A DNA stretch of 64,000 nt from Marinobacter sp. AC-23 (GTDB lineage Bacteria; Pseudomonadota; Gammaproteobacteria; Pseudomonadales; Oleiphilaceae). Below, piece by piece: positions 1-8,292 of the stretch. The notes under the pieces are model-generated. The model saw only the letters and a list, made by a program, of their open reading frames with translations, was not told the origin of the DNA and made no database searches. Position 1 is the first letter of the stretch, and every line of letters starts with the position of its first letter. A program made the translations under genes and the position numbers. The stretch covers positions 124,001-188,000 of the forward strand of contig NZ_MBPP01000001.1 of NCBI RefSeq assembly GCF_001858325.1, given 5' to 3'.

Positions 1-1785
1 CGGGAGCGGGGCAGCTACAAAGTGATCGATCGGGTTACCGTGCGCCTGAATGAGAAAAAGGATTGCTACGAGGCGGCGTTTTCCAATCTCGGTATCAAGG
101 ATGCGGAGATTGGTGCCGGTATTGTTAAGGAAAATGAGAAGCTGCTTGTTGGCGGTATCTGGGTAATCGCCACGCTTAGCTATTATTACGAAGAAGGACA
201 AAAGGGCTCGCCGTTCGGTGTGAGCACCCTAAAGCCAATTCAAATGCCCAATATGAACATGGCTGAGTTGTTTGCGGGTCGTGCTGCCTTAACCGTAGAC
301 CAGTGGCGAGAAACCTTGATTCGTTCTATTGGTATGGAACCGGCGTCGTTGGATGAAACCGTGCAGTGGCACCTGCTGGCGCGGATGATTCCGTTTGTTG
401 AGAACAACTATAACGTGTGTGAGTTAGGGCCAAGGGGCACGGGTAAGAGCCATATCTACAAGGAGTGCTCGCCCAATAGTATTCTTGTTTCGGGCGGCCA
501 GACCACGGTTGCCAATCTGTTCTACAACATGAGCACCCGAAAAATGGGGCTGGTGGGGCTTTGGGATCTGGTCGCTTTTGATGAGGTTGCAGGTATTAAC
601 TTCGGCGACAAAGACGGCATCCAGATAATGAAGGATTACATGGCCTCGGGATCGTTTGCCCGTGGTCGAGAGCAGATGGAGGCGAATGCTTCCATGGTGT
701 TTATTGGCAACATCAACCAGTCCGTTGAGTCGCTGGTGAAAACCAGCCATCTTCTGGCGCCGTTCCCTGCTGCGATGGTTGATTCTGCCTTCTTTGATCG
801 TTTTCACGCCTATATCCCTGGTTGGGAAATTCCCAAAATGCGGCCGGAGTTCTTCACCAACCGCTATGGCTTGATCGTGGATTACCTGGCCGAGTTCTAT
901 CGGGAGATGCGCAAGCGCAGCTTTGCGGATGCGATAGACAAACATTTCAAGCTTGGCAGTGATCTGAACCAGCGTGATGTGATTGCGGTACGCAAAACGG
1001 TTTCCGGCCTGCTGAAGCTGCTGTACCCACACGGCGAGCTTGATAAAGAGGCCGTACGCCAGTGTTTGGAATATGCCTTGGAAGTTCGTCGCCGCGTTAA
1101 AGAGCAGCTCAAAAAAATTGGCGGCATGGAGTTCTATGATGTGCATTTTAGCTACATAGACAATGAAAGCCTGGAAGAGCATTTCGTGACGGTGAAAGAG
1201 CAGGGCGGTGGCAAGCTGATTCCTGAGGGGCCAAGCAAGCCGGGTGTGGTGCACTTGGTTGGTGTTAGCGCCAAAGGTGTGCCGAGCCTCTACCGCATCG
1301 AGCTGCAGGTAACCAAAGGCACTGGCAAACTTGCCACTTCAGGCTTATGGAGCATGCCTCCCCTGCGAGAACAGGTAAAAATGGCGTTTGATTATTTCAA
1401 AGCCAACATAACCCGGATCTCAGGTGCTTCCCGTGTGTTGGAGCACGACTTTCACCTTCACCTTGTGGATCTGCAAAACGGTGGCCCCATCCAATCACTG
1501 GCGCTACCCAGCATGGTCGCCTTTGCCTCTGGCATCATGTCGCGGCCAACACAGGCACAATCTGTGGTGCTTGGTGATATGAGTCTAGGCGGCAGCGTAA
1601 ACCCTGTTCAAAGCCTTGCTGAGTGTCTGCAGGTGACTTTTGATGCAGGTGGCAAACGTGTGGCACTGCCTATTACTAGCGCCGCTGATATTCCTACTGT
1701 GCCAGGGGAGCTGTTTACTAAGTTTCAGACGAGTTTTTATGCCGACCCTGTGGATGCGGTGTTTAAGGCGTTGGGAGTTGATTGA
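1..1785 (+). CDS. brxL: BREX system Lon-like AAA+ protein BrxL, 5' end cut by window
   Basis: BrxL is the last gene of type I BREX phage-defence operons (usual order brxA, brxB, brxC, pglX, pglZ, brxL) and is an AAA+ DNA-binding factor with a Lon-like C-terminal domain. The frame is open from base 1, and residues RERGSYK precede the first possible start (GTG at 22), so the N-terminal part lies left of the window. Walker A GPRGTGKS is encoded from base 427 and Walker B LVAFDEVA from about 568. The C-terminal 110 residues resemble a Lon protease fold: LPSM, GDMSLGG and the GGKRVALPI stretch are recognisable. No other BREX gene is visible downstream, consistent with the terminal operon position. 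The reading frame is intact to the TGA at 1783. Confidence 0.93.
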   Translation, partial: RERGSYKVIDRVTVRLNEKKDCYEAAFSNLGIKDAEIGAGIVKENEKLLVGGIWVIATLSYYYEEGQKGSPFGVSTLKPIQMPNMNMAELFAGRAALTVDQWRETLIRSIGMEPASLDETVQWHLLARMIPFVENNYNVCELGPRGTGKSHIYKECSPNSILVSGGQTTVANLFYNMSTRKMGLVGLWDLVAFDEVAGINFGDKDGIQIMKDYMASGSFARGREQMEANASMVFIGNINQSVESLVKTSHLLAPFPAAMVDSAFFDRFHAYIPGWEIPKMRPEFFTNRYGLIVDYLAEFYREMRKRSFADAIDKHFKLGSDLNQRDVIAVRKTVSGLLKLLYPHGELDKEAVRQCLEYALEVRRRVKEQLKKIGGMEFYDVHFSYIDNESLEEHFVTVKEQGGGKLIPEGPSKPGVVHLVGVSAKGVPSLYRIELQVTKGTGKLATSGLWSMPPLREQVKMAFDYFKANITRISGASRVLEHDFHLHLVDLQNGGPIQSLALPSMVAFASGIMSRPTQAQSVVLGDMSLGGSVNPVQSLAECLQVTFDAGGKRVALPITSAADIPTVPGELFTKFQTSFYADPVDAVFKALGVD

Positions 1786-2008
1786 GAAGATTGACCCTCG
1801 ATCGAGTTTTTTGGAGTATCGCGCGTATTTATTAAGAATATTCGTAAATTATCGGCCGCGCTTATTCATTCATCTGGCTGCCGGTTAGTATCTCCGTATT
1901 TGTTTAATTGTCTTTGTATGGAATTTCTTACATAGAGTGCCGTGTTAGCGGGTGTCGGCTTACCCGGCGTAGGGGGAACCGTTGCCGGAACCCCGTTCTC
2001 GGTAACTG

Positions 2009-2305
2009 CTAGTTTCGAGGAACTTGATAAGCTGTTGTTTCTGTAGTCCAGCGACCATCAATTCCGCGCCCATTCAGCTGTACCAAATGGCCAGCATGCT
2101 CGAGTTGTTTATACATTCGTTGTCGTTTTTCCCTACCAATTCCAAATTCTTGTTGGATTTGGGTGGCCCGGACTTCCCAATCCTCCGGTAGGGAGAGGAA
2201 ATATACGAGTAAACCGATGGTGTCGAGCGGTAATTGCGAATCCCTCAAGATAAAATTTGGGATCGACGCGTAATTGTCAGTTAATTTTTCTTTCTTGATC
2301 GCCAT
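2009..2305 (-). CDS. Small winged-helix protein, resembles N-terminal domain of phage/plasmid replication proteins
   Basis: The 98-residue product begins with a stretch (YASIPNFILRD, then LPLDTIGLLVYFLSLPEDW) typical of the N-terminal winged-helix domain of replication-initiation-like proteins of phages and plasmids. It continues through a recognition-helix-like segment (IGREKRQRMYKQLEHAGHLV). Such proteins normally carry a further C-terminal domain that is absent here, so this may be a truncated remnant or a stand-alone DNA-binding protein. An AGG lies about 10 bases before the ATG. It is convergent with brxL and sits inside the island between the BREX operon and an IS remnant, which fits a mobile-element origin. 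The fold call is by eye; the function is unknown. Confidence 0.6.
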   Translation of the reverse strand: MAIKKEKLTDNYASIPNFILRDSQLPLDTIGLLVYFLSLPEDWEVRATQIQQEFGIGREKRQRMYKQLEHAGHLVQLNGRGIDGRWTTETTAYQVPRN

Positions 2306-2690
2306 TGCTGCTGTACCTGAAGTTTGGATTTGTAAATAGGGCAGCTCCCTGGCTCCAATGCCAAAGATGCTCCCAATGCAGAGTGACCAAATTACTCAGT
2401 TACAAGCGGTTCGATTGACAACACGCAGACATGAAAATGGCTGCGTAATGTGTGACAAAAATAAAGAAAATGTATCCGAACGAGGAGAAAAAACGTTTTA
2501 CGCCGATAGGGCGTGTTCTTGACACCATATCTTGGCCGGCTCGGCCAGGTTATGGCGACATAACCCCTAGTCGTGGCCGCCGCCCTTAAACAAAAGCGAA
2601 CATTCGAATCAGGATCTTCTTCCGGAACTCCCAAGGGTAAGCCCCAAGCTTACAGCCCCCACAAGAAATCCGATGCCGTTTAACCGTTCA
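2306..2690. other. Gene-poor stretch in island
   Basis: No convincing gene is seen. An 80-codon frame on the minus strand (2392-2634) has no family resemblance, no clear ribosome-binding site and an unlikely composition. The segment separates the winged-helix gene from the IS3 remnant and probably contains its promoter. Confidence 0.5.
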
Positions 2691-2694
2691 GAGT

Positions 2695-3205
<511 letters not shown>

Positions 3206-3449
3206 TGGTGTCAATCTCCGACCACAAGTATGGAGGCATGACCAGGGCGGGAGTAACGTAACCAGTCAATGTGTACGAAATCGTACATACGGTAACCTGG
3301 TGTGCGTACATTGAATTCTGAGGAGTTCTATCGTTCCGGATGCGGCCAAATGCGAGTGCGGTCTGGGCTGCAGCATCTTGGTGAGAGTATTCCTGAGCAG
3401 TATGGAAGTGCGGTGTTGCGGCTATTTTTTAGTTCGGTCGCAAGTTTAA
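3206..3449. other. Intergenic stretch with a short palindrome
   Basis: No gene is recognised. Overlapping short frames on both strands (3302-3520 plus, 3328-3516 minus) have no family resemblance. The only structure noted is the inverted repeat at 3272-3287. Confidence 0.45.
3272..3287. repeat. Perfect inverted repeat, possible operator
   Basis: The arms TGTACGA and TCGTACA are separated by AA, giving a 16-base palindrome. This symmetry is typical of dimeric HTH repressor sites. No regulator gene is adjacent, so its role is unknown; it may be a leftover from lost island genes. Confidence 0.4.
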
Positions 3450-3587
3450 TCATTTTGACAACGACTTGTGACGCTGAATCTGCTTTTTTTCCTGATAACG
3501 TGAGAGCAGACACCACGTAGTCAGCAGAGCACCGCCTAAAATTCCGATGGCCATGCCAATGAGTGCTCCAACTTCGATGCTCATCAT
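3450..3587 (-). CDS. 45-residue single-pass membrane protein, unknown
   Basis: The translation begins MMSIEVGALIGMAIGILGG and ends with a polar, basic tail (SRYQEKKQIQRHKSLSK). It has one hydrophobic glycine-rich helix (about residues 6-30) with a short N-terminal tail and a positively charged C-terminus, predicting N-out/C-in insertion. A strong ribosome-binding site (AAGGAAGCG) lies directly before the double ATG, which is the main evidence that this is a real gene. It lies between the IS remnant and the tRNA-Ser footprint, so it is island cargo. Function is unknown. A phage-defence accessory or a toxin-like small membrane protein are possibilities, not conclusions. Confidence 0.6.
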   Translation of the reverse strand: MMSIEVGALIGMAIGILGGALLTTWCLLSRYQEKKQIQRHKSLSK

Positions 3588-3895
3588 CGCTTCCTTAACG
3601 CCGGATGTTTTATCAATTGATTTACTCGGGATTTGAAATCATCAGGCTCAGTCATTTTGACAGCAACCTCCAACTTCGAGCTCAATAAAACTTTTGACCG
3701 TCTCGTATTGCTTCACACTAATTCCCCTGTGCAAACCAAGCTATCCGGTTGGCGAGGACGCCTAAAAAACTGTATATTATGACTGAATTGCTTCGATACA
3801 AAACAACAACTTACAAGCTTCACAAGAGCAAAACAAAATATACAGATGCTCATTTAAGTATTTGATTTTTAGAGTAAAAGTCTAACAATATCCGA
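3588..3895. other. A+T-rich intergenic stretch before the tRNA-Ser fragment
   Basis: No open reading frame or RNA gene is seen. The stretch is noticeably richer in A and T than the core chromosome to the right, in line with island DNA. It does not hold the 5' half of a tRNA-Ser, since no partner for the 3' acceptor strand is found. Confidence 0.45.
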
Positions 3896-3958
3896 CGGTC
3901 TTGAAAACCGCCGAAGGTTTGTAGCCTTCCCGGGGTTCGAATCCCTGGCCCACCGCCA
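3896..3958 (+). repeat. 3' fragment of tRNA-Ser(UGA): attachment-site footprint of the island
   Basis: The sequence reads from the anticodon stem through the loop CTTGAAA (anticodon TGA at 3902-3904), variable arm (GAAGG...CCTTC), T-arm (GGTTCGAATCC) and acceptor strand GCCCACC-G-CCA. The 5' half is absent: no GGTGGGC-like acceptor partner lies 30-40 bases upstream, and the anticodon stem loses pairing at its outer base (A3895 area). A complete tRNA is therefore excluded. Such 3' tRNA duplications are left by tyrosine-integrase insertion into tRNA genes. The full tRNA-Ser should lie left of the window at the far island end. This marks the island/core junction. Confidence 0.85.
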
Positions 3959-4233
3959 TTTTTTCATAGAATTAATCAGTTACCTCTCTTCTTAAGATGC
4001 CCTTCATCACCAAGCTCGCTGTGAATCCAGCCCATTATATTTCGACTCACGATCTTCTTTCGTTGTTCTAGGCTTTAAATTTCATGCCTGATACCGATTG
4101 AGATACGGGTATTGTCGATCGCCAGCATCGAAAATTTGCTGTTACCACAAGCCTTGGCAAGGTAAACCATCGCAGAGGTTGGCGGCGCAGCATTTGGCTC
4201 AGCAGCGTTTGAAGGTGCTACTGAGCCTGGGGG
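3959..4233. other. Junction region between attachment site and hemH
   Basis: No confident gene. On the minus strand the hemH frame reopens after its stop and runs about 50 codons (ending IDNTRISIGIRHEI at about 4083), and a second short frame ends GDEGHLKKRGN near 3980. Neither has a recognisable family or ribosome-binding site. They could be remnants of earlier insertions at this tRNA site. Confidence 0.4.
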
Positions 4234-5343
4234 TTAAAGGTTGCGACCGGGGTAGGTTTTATCTTTTTGCTCGTCCGCAAACTTCTGGCGAGCAGCCAAC
4301 GTTTCTGGCTGGTTGTCCGGAGATTGCCATCCTTGCAGGTTCTCTTCTATCAGCTGTACCAATGCATCAATGTGGCCGGGCGTTGCATTCAGCGCAGTGA
4401 TGTAGCTAAACCCTTCGCCACCTGCTTCCATAAAGTACCCGCGGTTTTCTTCATCAATTTCTTCGATGGTTTCCAGGCAATCAGATGAAAAGCCGGGGCA
4501 AAACACGTCAATTGACTTTATGCCTTGCCCAGGAAAGGCCTTAAGCGTTTCGTCGGTATAGGGTTTTAGCCATTCTTCCTTTCCAAAACGTGATTGAAAA
4601 GTGGTGATGTAATCCTCTTTTTTCAGCCCAAGCCGTTCTGCCAGAAATCGTGATGTTTTATGGCATTCGCAGTGGTACGGATCGCCCTTGGTGAGGTATT
4701 TCAGAGGCACGCCGTGGTAGGACAGCACCAGCTTTTGTTTGCGCCCATGGTTAGACCAGTGGCTTTCAATATGCTGAGCCATTGCCTCGATATAGGGCAG
4801 GTAATCAGGGTAGTGAGAGATAAAGCGTAAATCCGGCAGCCAGCGGCGCTTCGAGAAGTTTTTGGCAATTGCATCGAAGGTCGACGCCGATGTGGATGCA
4901 GAATATTGTGGATAAAGCGGCAACACCACCAGCTTCCTCACGCCTTGCTGGTGCATTTCATCGAGCACCCTGGGGATAGAGGGGTTTCCGTAGCGCATAG
5001 CAAAGCCAACGACCATGTCAGTGCCATACTTCTTTTTCAAAACCTCCTGAATACCTTGAGCCTGCTTTGCAGTATGAATCAGCAGTGGTGAGCCTTCGGG
5101 CTGCCATACACTTGCATAGGCCGCTGCGCTGCGCTTGGGCCGAATACGAAGAATGATGCCGTGGAGTATTAGCCACCACAGTGGCCGGGGCAGTTCGACG
5201 ACTCTTGGGTCGGAGAGAAATTCCCCCAGATAACGCCGTAAAGCTGAAGGGGTAGGTGCATCCGGAGTGCCAAGGTTGGTTACCAGCACACCAATCCGCT
5301 CCGGCTGGTTGTGCCGGAAGTTCTTTGAACCTTTGTATTGCAT
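4234..5343 (-). CDS. hemH: Ferrochelatase
   Basis: HemH inserts ferrous iron into protoporphyrin IX, the last step of haem b synthesis, in the cytoplasm or at the inner membrane. The 369-residue product has the family's start (GVLVTNLGTPDAPTPSALRRYL), the LYPQYSASTSAS segment, the catalytic-histidine motif LSYHGVP and the C-terminal FCPGFSSDCLETIEEI region. Length is normal for bacterial ferrochelatases with a short C-terminal extension. The gene follows the TIGR01244 gene by 45 bases in the same direction and may share its transcript. It is the first core gene beside the island attachment site. Confidence 0.96.
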   Translation of the reverse strand: MQYKGSKNFRHNQPERIGVLVTNLGTPDAPTPSALRRYLGEFLSDPRVVELPRPLWWLILHGIILRIRPKRSAAAYASVWQPEGSPLLIHTAKQAQGIQEVLKKKYGTDMVVGFAMRYGNPSIPRVLDEMHQQGVRKLVVLPLYPQYSASTSASTFDAIAKNFSKRRWLPDLRFISHYPDYLPYIEAMAQHIESHWSNHGRKQKLVLSYHGVPLKYLTKGDPYHCECHKTSRFLAERLGLKKEDYITTFQSRFGKEEWLKPYTDETLKAFPGQGIKSIDVFCPGFSSDCLETIEEIDEENRGYFMEAGGEGFSYITALNATPGHIDALVQLIEENLQGWQSPDNQPETLAARQKFADEQKDKTYPGRNL

Positions 5344-5388
5344 GAGGGGATGGATCCTGAGCGTTGATCGTTTGAAGCGGAGCGATGA

Positions 5389-5817
5389 TTACCGGTTGCC
5401 AGGCTGCTGCGCCATGCGTGGGGCAAGGCCGCTGATGTCGTATCCGGCCTCACGGGCTTTACCGAGGACATCCTCAGTTGGAGTGGTGCGGGCAGCATTC
5501 AGTGCCCAAAGCACCGTGCACCGTGTTCCGGAACGACAGAAAGCCAACACGGGCTTATCGGAATCCTGGATCATTGCTCCAAAACGATCAACGTCAGCAT
5601 CCGACACATTCCCGGATTGGACCGGCATATATACCCAGGTCATGCCATTTTCCAGGGCGGCCGCTTCTATATCAGCCATGGCCGGCTGGCCAAACTCTTC
5701 CTGATCCGGGCGGTTGGCAACCAATGTTCTAAAGCCAAGCCTTGCCGCCTCTGCTACGTCTGCGTAGGTGATCTGGGGAGCGACAGAAATGGTGTCATCG
5801 ATTTTTCGGATATCCAT
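5389..5817 (-). CDS. TIGR01244/DUF442 family phosphatase-like or sulfur-transferase-like protein
   Basis: The 142-residue protein is a stand-alone version of the domain found at the N-terminus of Blh-type 'beta-lactamase hydrolase-like' proteins. The family signature RPDQEE is followed by the cysteine loop FCRSGTRC, which has the Cx5R arrangement (C-R-S-G-T-R) of dual-specificity phosphatases and rhodanese-like enzymes. The substrate is not established; family members are linked to sulfide and persulfide metabolism or to dephosphorylation. It lies immediately upstream of hemH with a 45-base gap in the same direction. Confidence 0.85.
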   Translation of the reverse strand: MDIRKIDDTISVAPQITYADVAEAARLGFRTLVANRPDQEEFGQPAMADIEAAALENGMTWVYMPVQSGNVSDADVDRFGAMIQDSDKPVLAFCRSGTRCTVLWALNAARTTPTEDVLGKAREAGYDISGLAPRMAQQPGNR

Positions 5818-6038
5818 GGGCGTTTGTCTCCGGAATCGTTAAAAATATAACGCCATCATCTCATAGGTAATGAAGTCTGTCAGAACGATAAAATACGAAT
5901 CGGCTCAGTCTTTTGCCGTTGTGCTCCACCCGTTATTCTGTGCATCAGTGCGAGCACCAGACCTTTTACGTTCGATCAGTTCGAGTATCCCCATAAAGCT
6001 CATCAAAGAATAAGCATATAGCTGGGTTTCAGAATGAC

Positions 6039-6065
6039 AAAAAAAGCCCGGCAGGTATGCCGGGC
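6039..6065 (-). terminator. Rho-independent terminator reading leftward, with no gene before it
   Basis: An 8-bp perfect stem (GCCCGGCA / TGCCGGGC, loop GGTA) is followed on the minus strand by seven T. On the plus strand the run lies on the wrong side, so it acts only on leftward transcription. The nearest leftward gene starts downstream at 5817 and the phasin gene runs rightward, so it ends an unannotated transcript. Confidence 0.8.
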
Positions 6066-6130
6066 AGAGGCGTGCGAGTAGTATCCATTTAAGACTTCCA
6101 GACAAACCGGCGTCAGCAGGGACTCCGGTA
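6039..6130 (-). ncRNA. Candidate small RNA of about 90 nt ending at the orphan terminator
   Basis: Upstream of the orphan terminator on the minus strand there is a promoter-like pair: TTGAAG (6164-6159), 16-base spacer, AATACT (6142-6137), which puts the start near 6130. The predicted transcript opens with a small hairpin (ACCGG/CCGGT arms) and closes with the terminator stem, the layout of many Hfq-type small RNAs. No open reading frame with a ribosome-binding site is seen within it. Promoter matches are only 4 of 6 in each box, so this is a hypothesis. Confidence 0.35.
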
Positions 6131-6250
6131 TCGATAAGTATTGACTATATTTTGAACACTTCAAGTTTGTGGTGGTTTTGGTTAGCAATATTTTGTCATA
6201 TGCAACGAACTTTTATACTAAAGGCCGTGGTTATGCGGCTTTCAGGCCCG

Positions 6251-6279
6251 CTGAATTTAGTTGCTACCTGTAATATAAT
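6251..6279 (+). promoter_or_regulatory. Probable sigma-70 promoter of the phasin gene
   Basis: A perfect TATAAT lies at 6274-6279, 39 bases before the phasin ATG, with only a weak -35 (CTGAAT, 6251-6256). A second candidate farther upstream has TTGTCA (6193-6198) and TATACT (6214-6219) with a short 15-base spacer. Confidence 0.45.
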
Positions 6280-6317
6280 GTCTGTTCAAGCGTATTTTCC
6301 CTCCCAGAGGTTGTTAC

Positions 6318-6734
6318 ATGTCAGATGAAAACGACAAAAAGCCGGAAAATGACCCGCAATTGGCCGGAAAAATAAAGGGTTCAGCTCGTCAGATCTGGCT
6401 TGCTGGCTTAGGTGCCTATACCAAGGCGGAAGAGGATACCGGCCGTTTTTTTGATCGCCTGGTTCAGGAAGGTGAACAGCTGGAAAACAAAACCCGTGGT
6501 GTGGTGGAGAAGCAGATCCGCTCGGTGGAAGATCGCGTTGAAGGCGTGCGTGATCGAGCAACCGGCACCTGGGACAGGCTTGAGCACCTGTTTGATGAGC
6601 GCGTGTCCGGAGCTTTGCGCCGGCTAGGCATTTATCGCCAGGAAGATATCGCGGCGCTTGAGAAAAGGGTAGCCGCATTGGAGGCAGAGCTTACAGCGAT
6701 GAAGGATGGCAAAGGCCAAGACGAAGAGGAATAG
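6318..6734 (+). CDS. Phasin family protein (polyhydroxyalkanoate granule-associated)
   Basis: Phasins coat polyhydroxyalkanoate granules and control their size and segregation. The 138-residue product is almost all amphipathic helix. The phasin signature region (ARQIWLAGLGAYTKAEED, about residues 24-41) is followed by long charged helices and a C-terminal heptad coiled coil (IAALEKRVAALEAELTAM). This arrangement matches PhaI/PhaF-type phasins. No pha synthesis genes are in the window, so granule association is inferred from family only. It is preceded by a TATAAT promoter and converges with the TetR gene 17 bases downstream, which is a possible regulator but without direct evidence. Confidence 0.88.
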   Translation: MSDENDKKPENDPQLAGKIKGSARQIWLAGLGAYTKAEEDTGRFFDRLVQEGEQLENKTRGVVEKQIRSVEDRVEGVRDRATGTWDRLEHLFDERVSGALRRLGIYRQEDIAALEKRVAALEAELTAMKDGKGQDEEE

Positions 6735-6751
6735 CGGACAGCCAACGTTTG

Positions 6752-7379
6752 TTAGAGATAATCCCGGCTGATCAGCTTCGCCTGCTCCTGCACATCGGGC
6801 GCGAAATAGGGCAACATCAGATGCATCATTTGATAGACGCCTCGGCCGGGGTCAACGGACTCCCGATCATCAAGGTGAGAAAGCGTATCAAAAGCGCTCC
6901 AGTAACACGCAGTCAGGGTTAGCTGCTCACATAGCGCATTCAGATCTTCTCGCTCAATCGCCATCATGTTCTGCCGTCGAAAGCTTTCGCAGATACTCCC
7001 GAAGGCGGTTGTTTTCTTCTTTAAAATCCGCTTAAAGCGCACTTGTAAACGCTCATAACGAGACAGCACGTTTACCAGATCCTGGTACAAAAACCGGTAC
7101 CTGGCCACCGTTTCAAACAACAGGTGCAGGAAAAAACTCTGCTGATCCAGGCTGACATCTACATCGTCGGGCACCGCAAGTAAGTCCAGCATTTCCGCTT
7201 CAAATGCTGTGAACAACTCTTCTACGATGTCGCCCTTGCTCTTGAAGTGGTAGTACAAATTGCCCGGGCTTATATCCAGTTCATCCGATATGAGCAGGGT
7301 TGTTACGTTAGGTTCGCCCTGACTGTTGAAAAGAGCCAGGCTGGTGTTGCGTATGCGATCCCGGGTTTTATTTTTGTCA
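6752..7379 (-). pseudogene. TetR-family transcriptional regulator with an apparent frameshift at its start
   Basis: The protein has the TetR N-terminal HTH (TRDRIRNTSLALFN, then LLISDELDISPGNLYYHFKSKGDIVEELF) and a long all-helical ligand/dimer domain ending RDYL. The HTH frame has no ATG, GTG or TTG upstream of the helix; only ATT codons occur. The ATG at 7379-7377 would give MTKNKTRDR if the run of five A (7370-7374) had six. A one-base undercall is the simplest reading; a rare ATT start or slippage is the alternative. It is convergent with the phasin gene. Target and ligand are unknown. Confidence 0.8.
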
Positions 7380-7398
7380 TAACGAGGCCGGTCAATCC

Positions 7399-8211
7399 CT
7401 AGAATTCAAAACTTGCCCAAACCGGGCAGTGGTCCGATGGCCGTTCCATCGCGCGAAAACCTAAGGACACACCCGCCTCACGTGCTTTTGCCAGCAGGCT
7501 GTCGTTCGCCATAATCAGATCAATTCGCAGCCCGCGCTTGGGGTCTTTATCAAAGCCCTTGCTACGATAATCAAACCAACTGAATGTTTGCGCATCTTCC
7601 GGATGAAGGTGCCGGAAAATATCCGTGTAACCTCGGCTTTCAATTTGCCCCAGCCATTCCCGCTCTTCTGGCAGGAAGGCGCATTTTCCTGTGCGCAACC
7701 AGCGCTTGGCGTTGTCTGCGCCTATGCCTACGTCTTTATCGGTGGGCGCAATGTTCATGTCGCCCATAACAAGCACATGGCCGCCCTGCGCTTTTAGCTC
7801 ATCCAGGTAGGCCATCAGGTCGGCGTAAAACTTCTTTTTGGCAGGGAATTTCACCGGGTGGTCCCGGGCTTCGCCTTGAGGGAAGTAGCCATTGATAACC
7901 GTTAGCTTTTCACCGTTTACGGTGAACTGCCCGGTGATCAGGCGACGCTGAGCGTCTTCGGTATCTCCGGAGTATCCTTTGAAGACCTGCTCAGGCTCTG
8001 CGCGCGAAAGCAGCGCAACACCGTAGTGGGTTTTCTGGCCATGAAAGTGCGCGTGATAACCCAGCTCACGAATGGCCTCAATCGGAAACTCTTCGTCCCT
8101 TACCTTGGTTTCCTGAATGCCGATAACATCAGGACTGTGGCTTTCTATAAGGGCTTCAAGCTGGTGCAGGCGGGTACGGATACTGTTGGCATTAAAAGAC
8201 ACAAACATCAT
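7399..8211 (-). CDS. xthA: Exodeoxyribonuclease III
   Basis: XthA is an AP endonuclease and 3'-5' exonuclease of base-excision repair. The 270-residue product shows the family's motifs in order: the start FNANSIRTRLHQL, the metal-binding glutamate in GIQETKV, the active-site segment NGYFPQGE, GDMNIAPTDKD, the WFDYR segment, and the catalytic SDHCPV near the C-terminus. Length matches E. coli XthA. Two ATGs open the frame and no strong ribosome-binding site is seen. The gene lies just upstream of the TetR gene, with its stop 19 bases before the proposed regulator start. Confidence 0.95.
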   Translation of the reverse strand: MMFVSFNANSIRTRLHQLEALIESHSPDVIGIQETKVRDEEFPIEAIRELGYHAHFHGQKTHYGVALLSRAEPEQVFKGYSGDTEDAQRRLITGQFTVNGEKLTVINGYFPQGEARDHPVKFPAKKKFYADLMAYLDELKAQGGHVLVMGDMNIAPTDKDVGIGADNAKRWLRTGKCAFLPEEREWLGQIESRGYTDIFRHLHPEDAQTFSWFDYRSKGFDKDPKRGLRIDLIMANDSLLAKAREAGVSLGFRAMERPSDHCPVWASFEF

Positions 8212-8292
8212 GGCTGTAAAAGTCTCCGGCGTTGGTTCCGGCAGGAGTTTAACACATTGAAACCGCCGTATTGCGTTCCCGAAGAGGACAGG

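Noticed and set aside
424..1254. Long minus-strand frame opposite brxL
   Set aside because: Antisense shadow of a well-recognised BrxL frame; no ribosome-binding site or family.
2392..2634. 80-codon minus-strand frame
   Set aside because: Unlikely composition, no ribosome-binding site, no family resemblance.
3302..3520. Short frames on both strands overlapping the small membrane protein
   Set aside because: No ribosome-binding site or similarity; the 45-residue frame with AAGGA is better supported.
3896..3958. Complete tRNA-Ser gene
   Set aside because: The 5' half is missing; only a 3' footprint.
4098..4400. Plus-strand frame opposite the hemH 3' end
   Set aside because: Shadow of hemH on the other strand.
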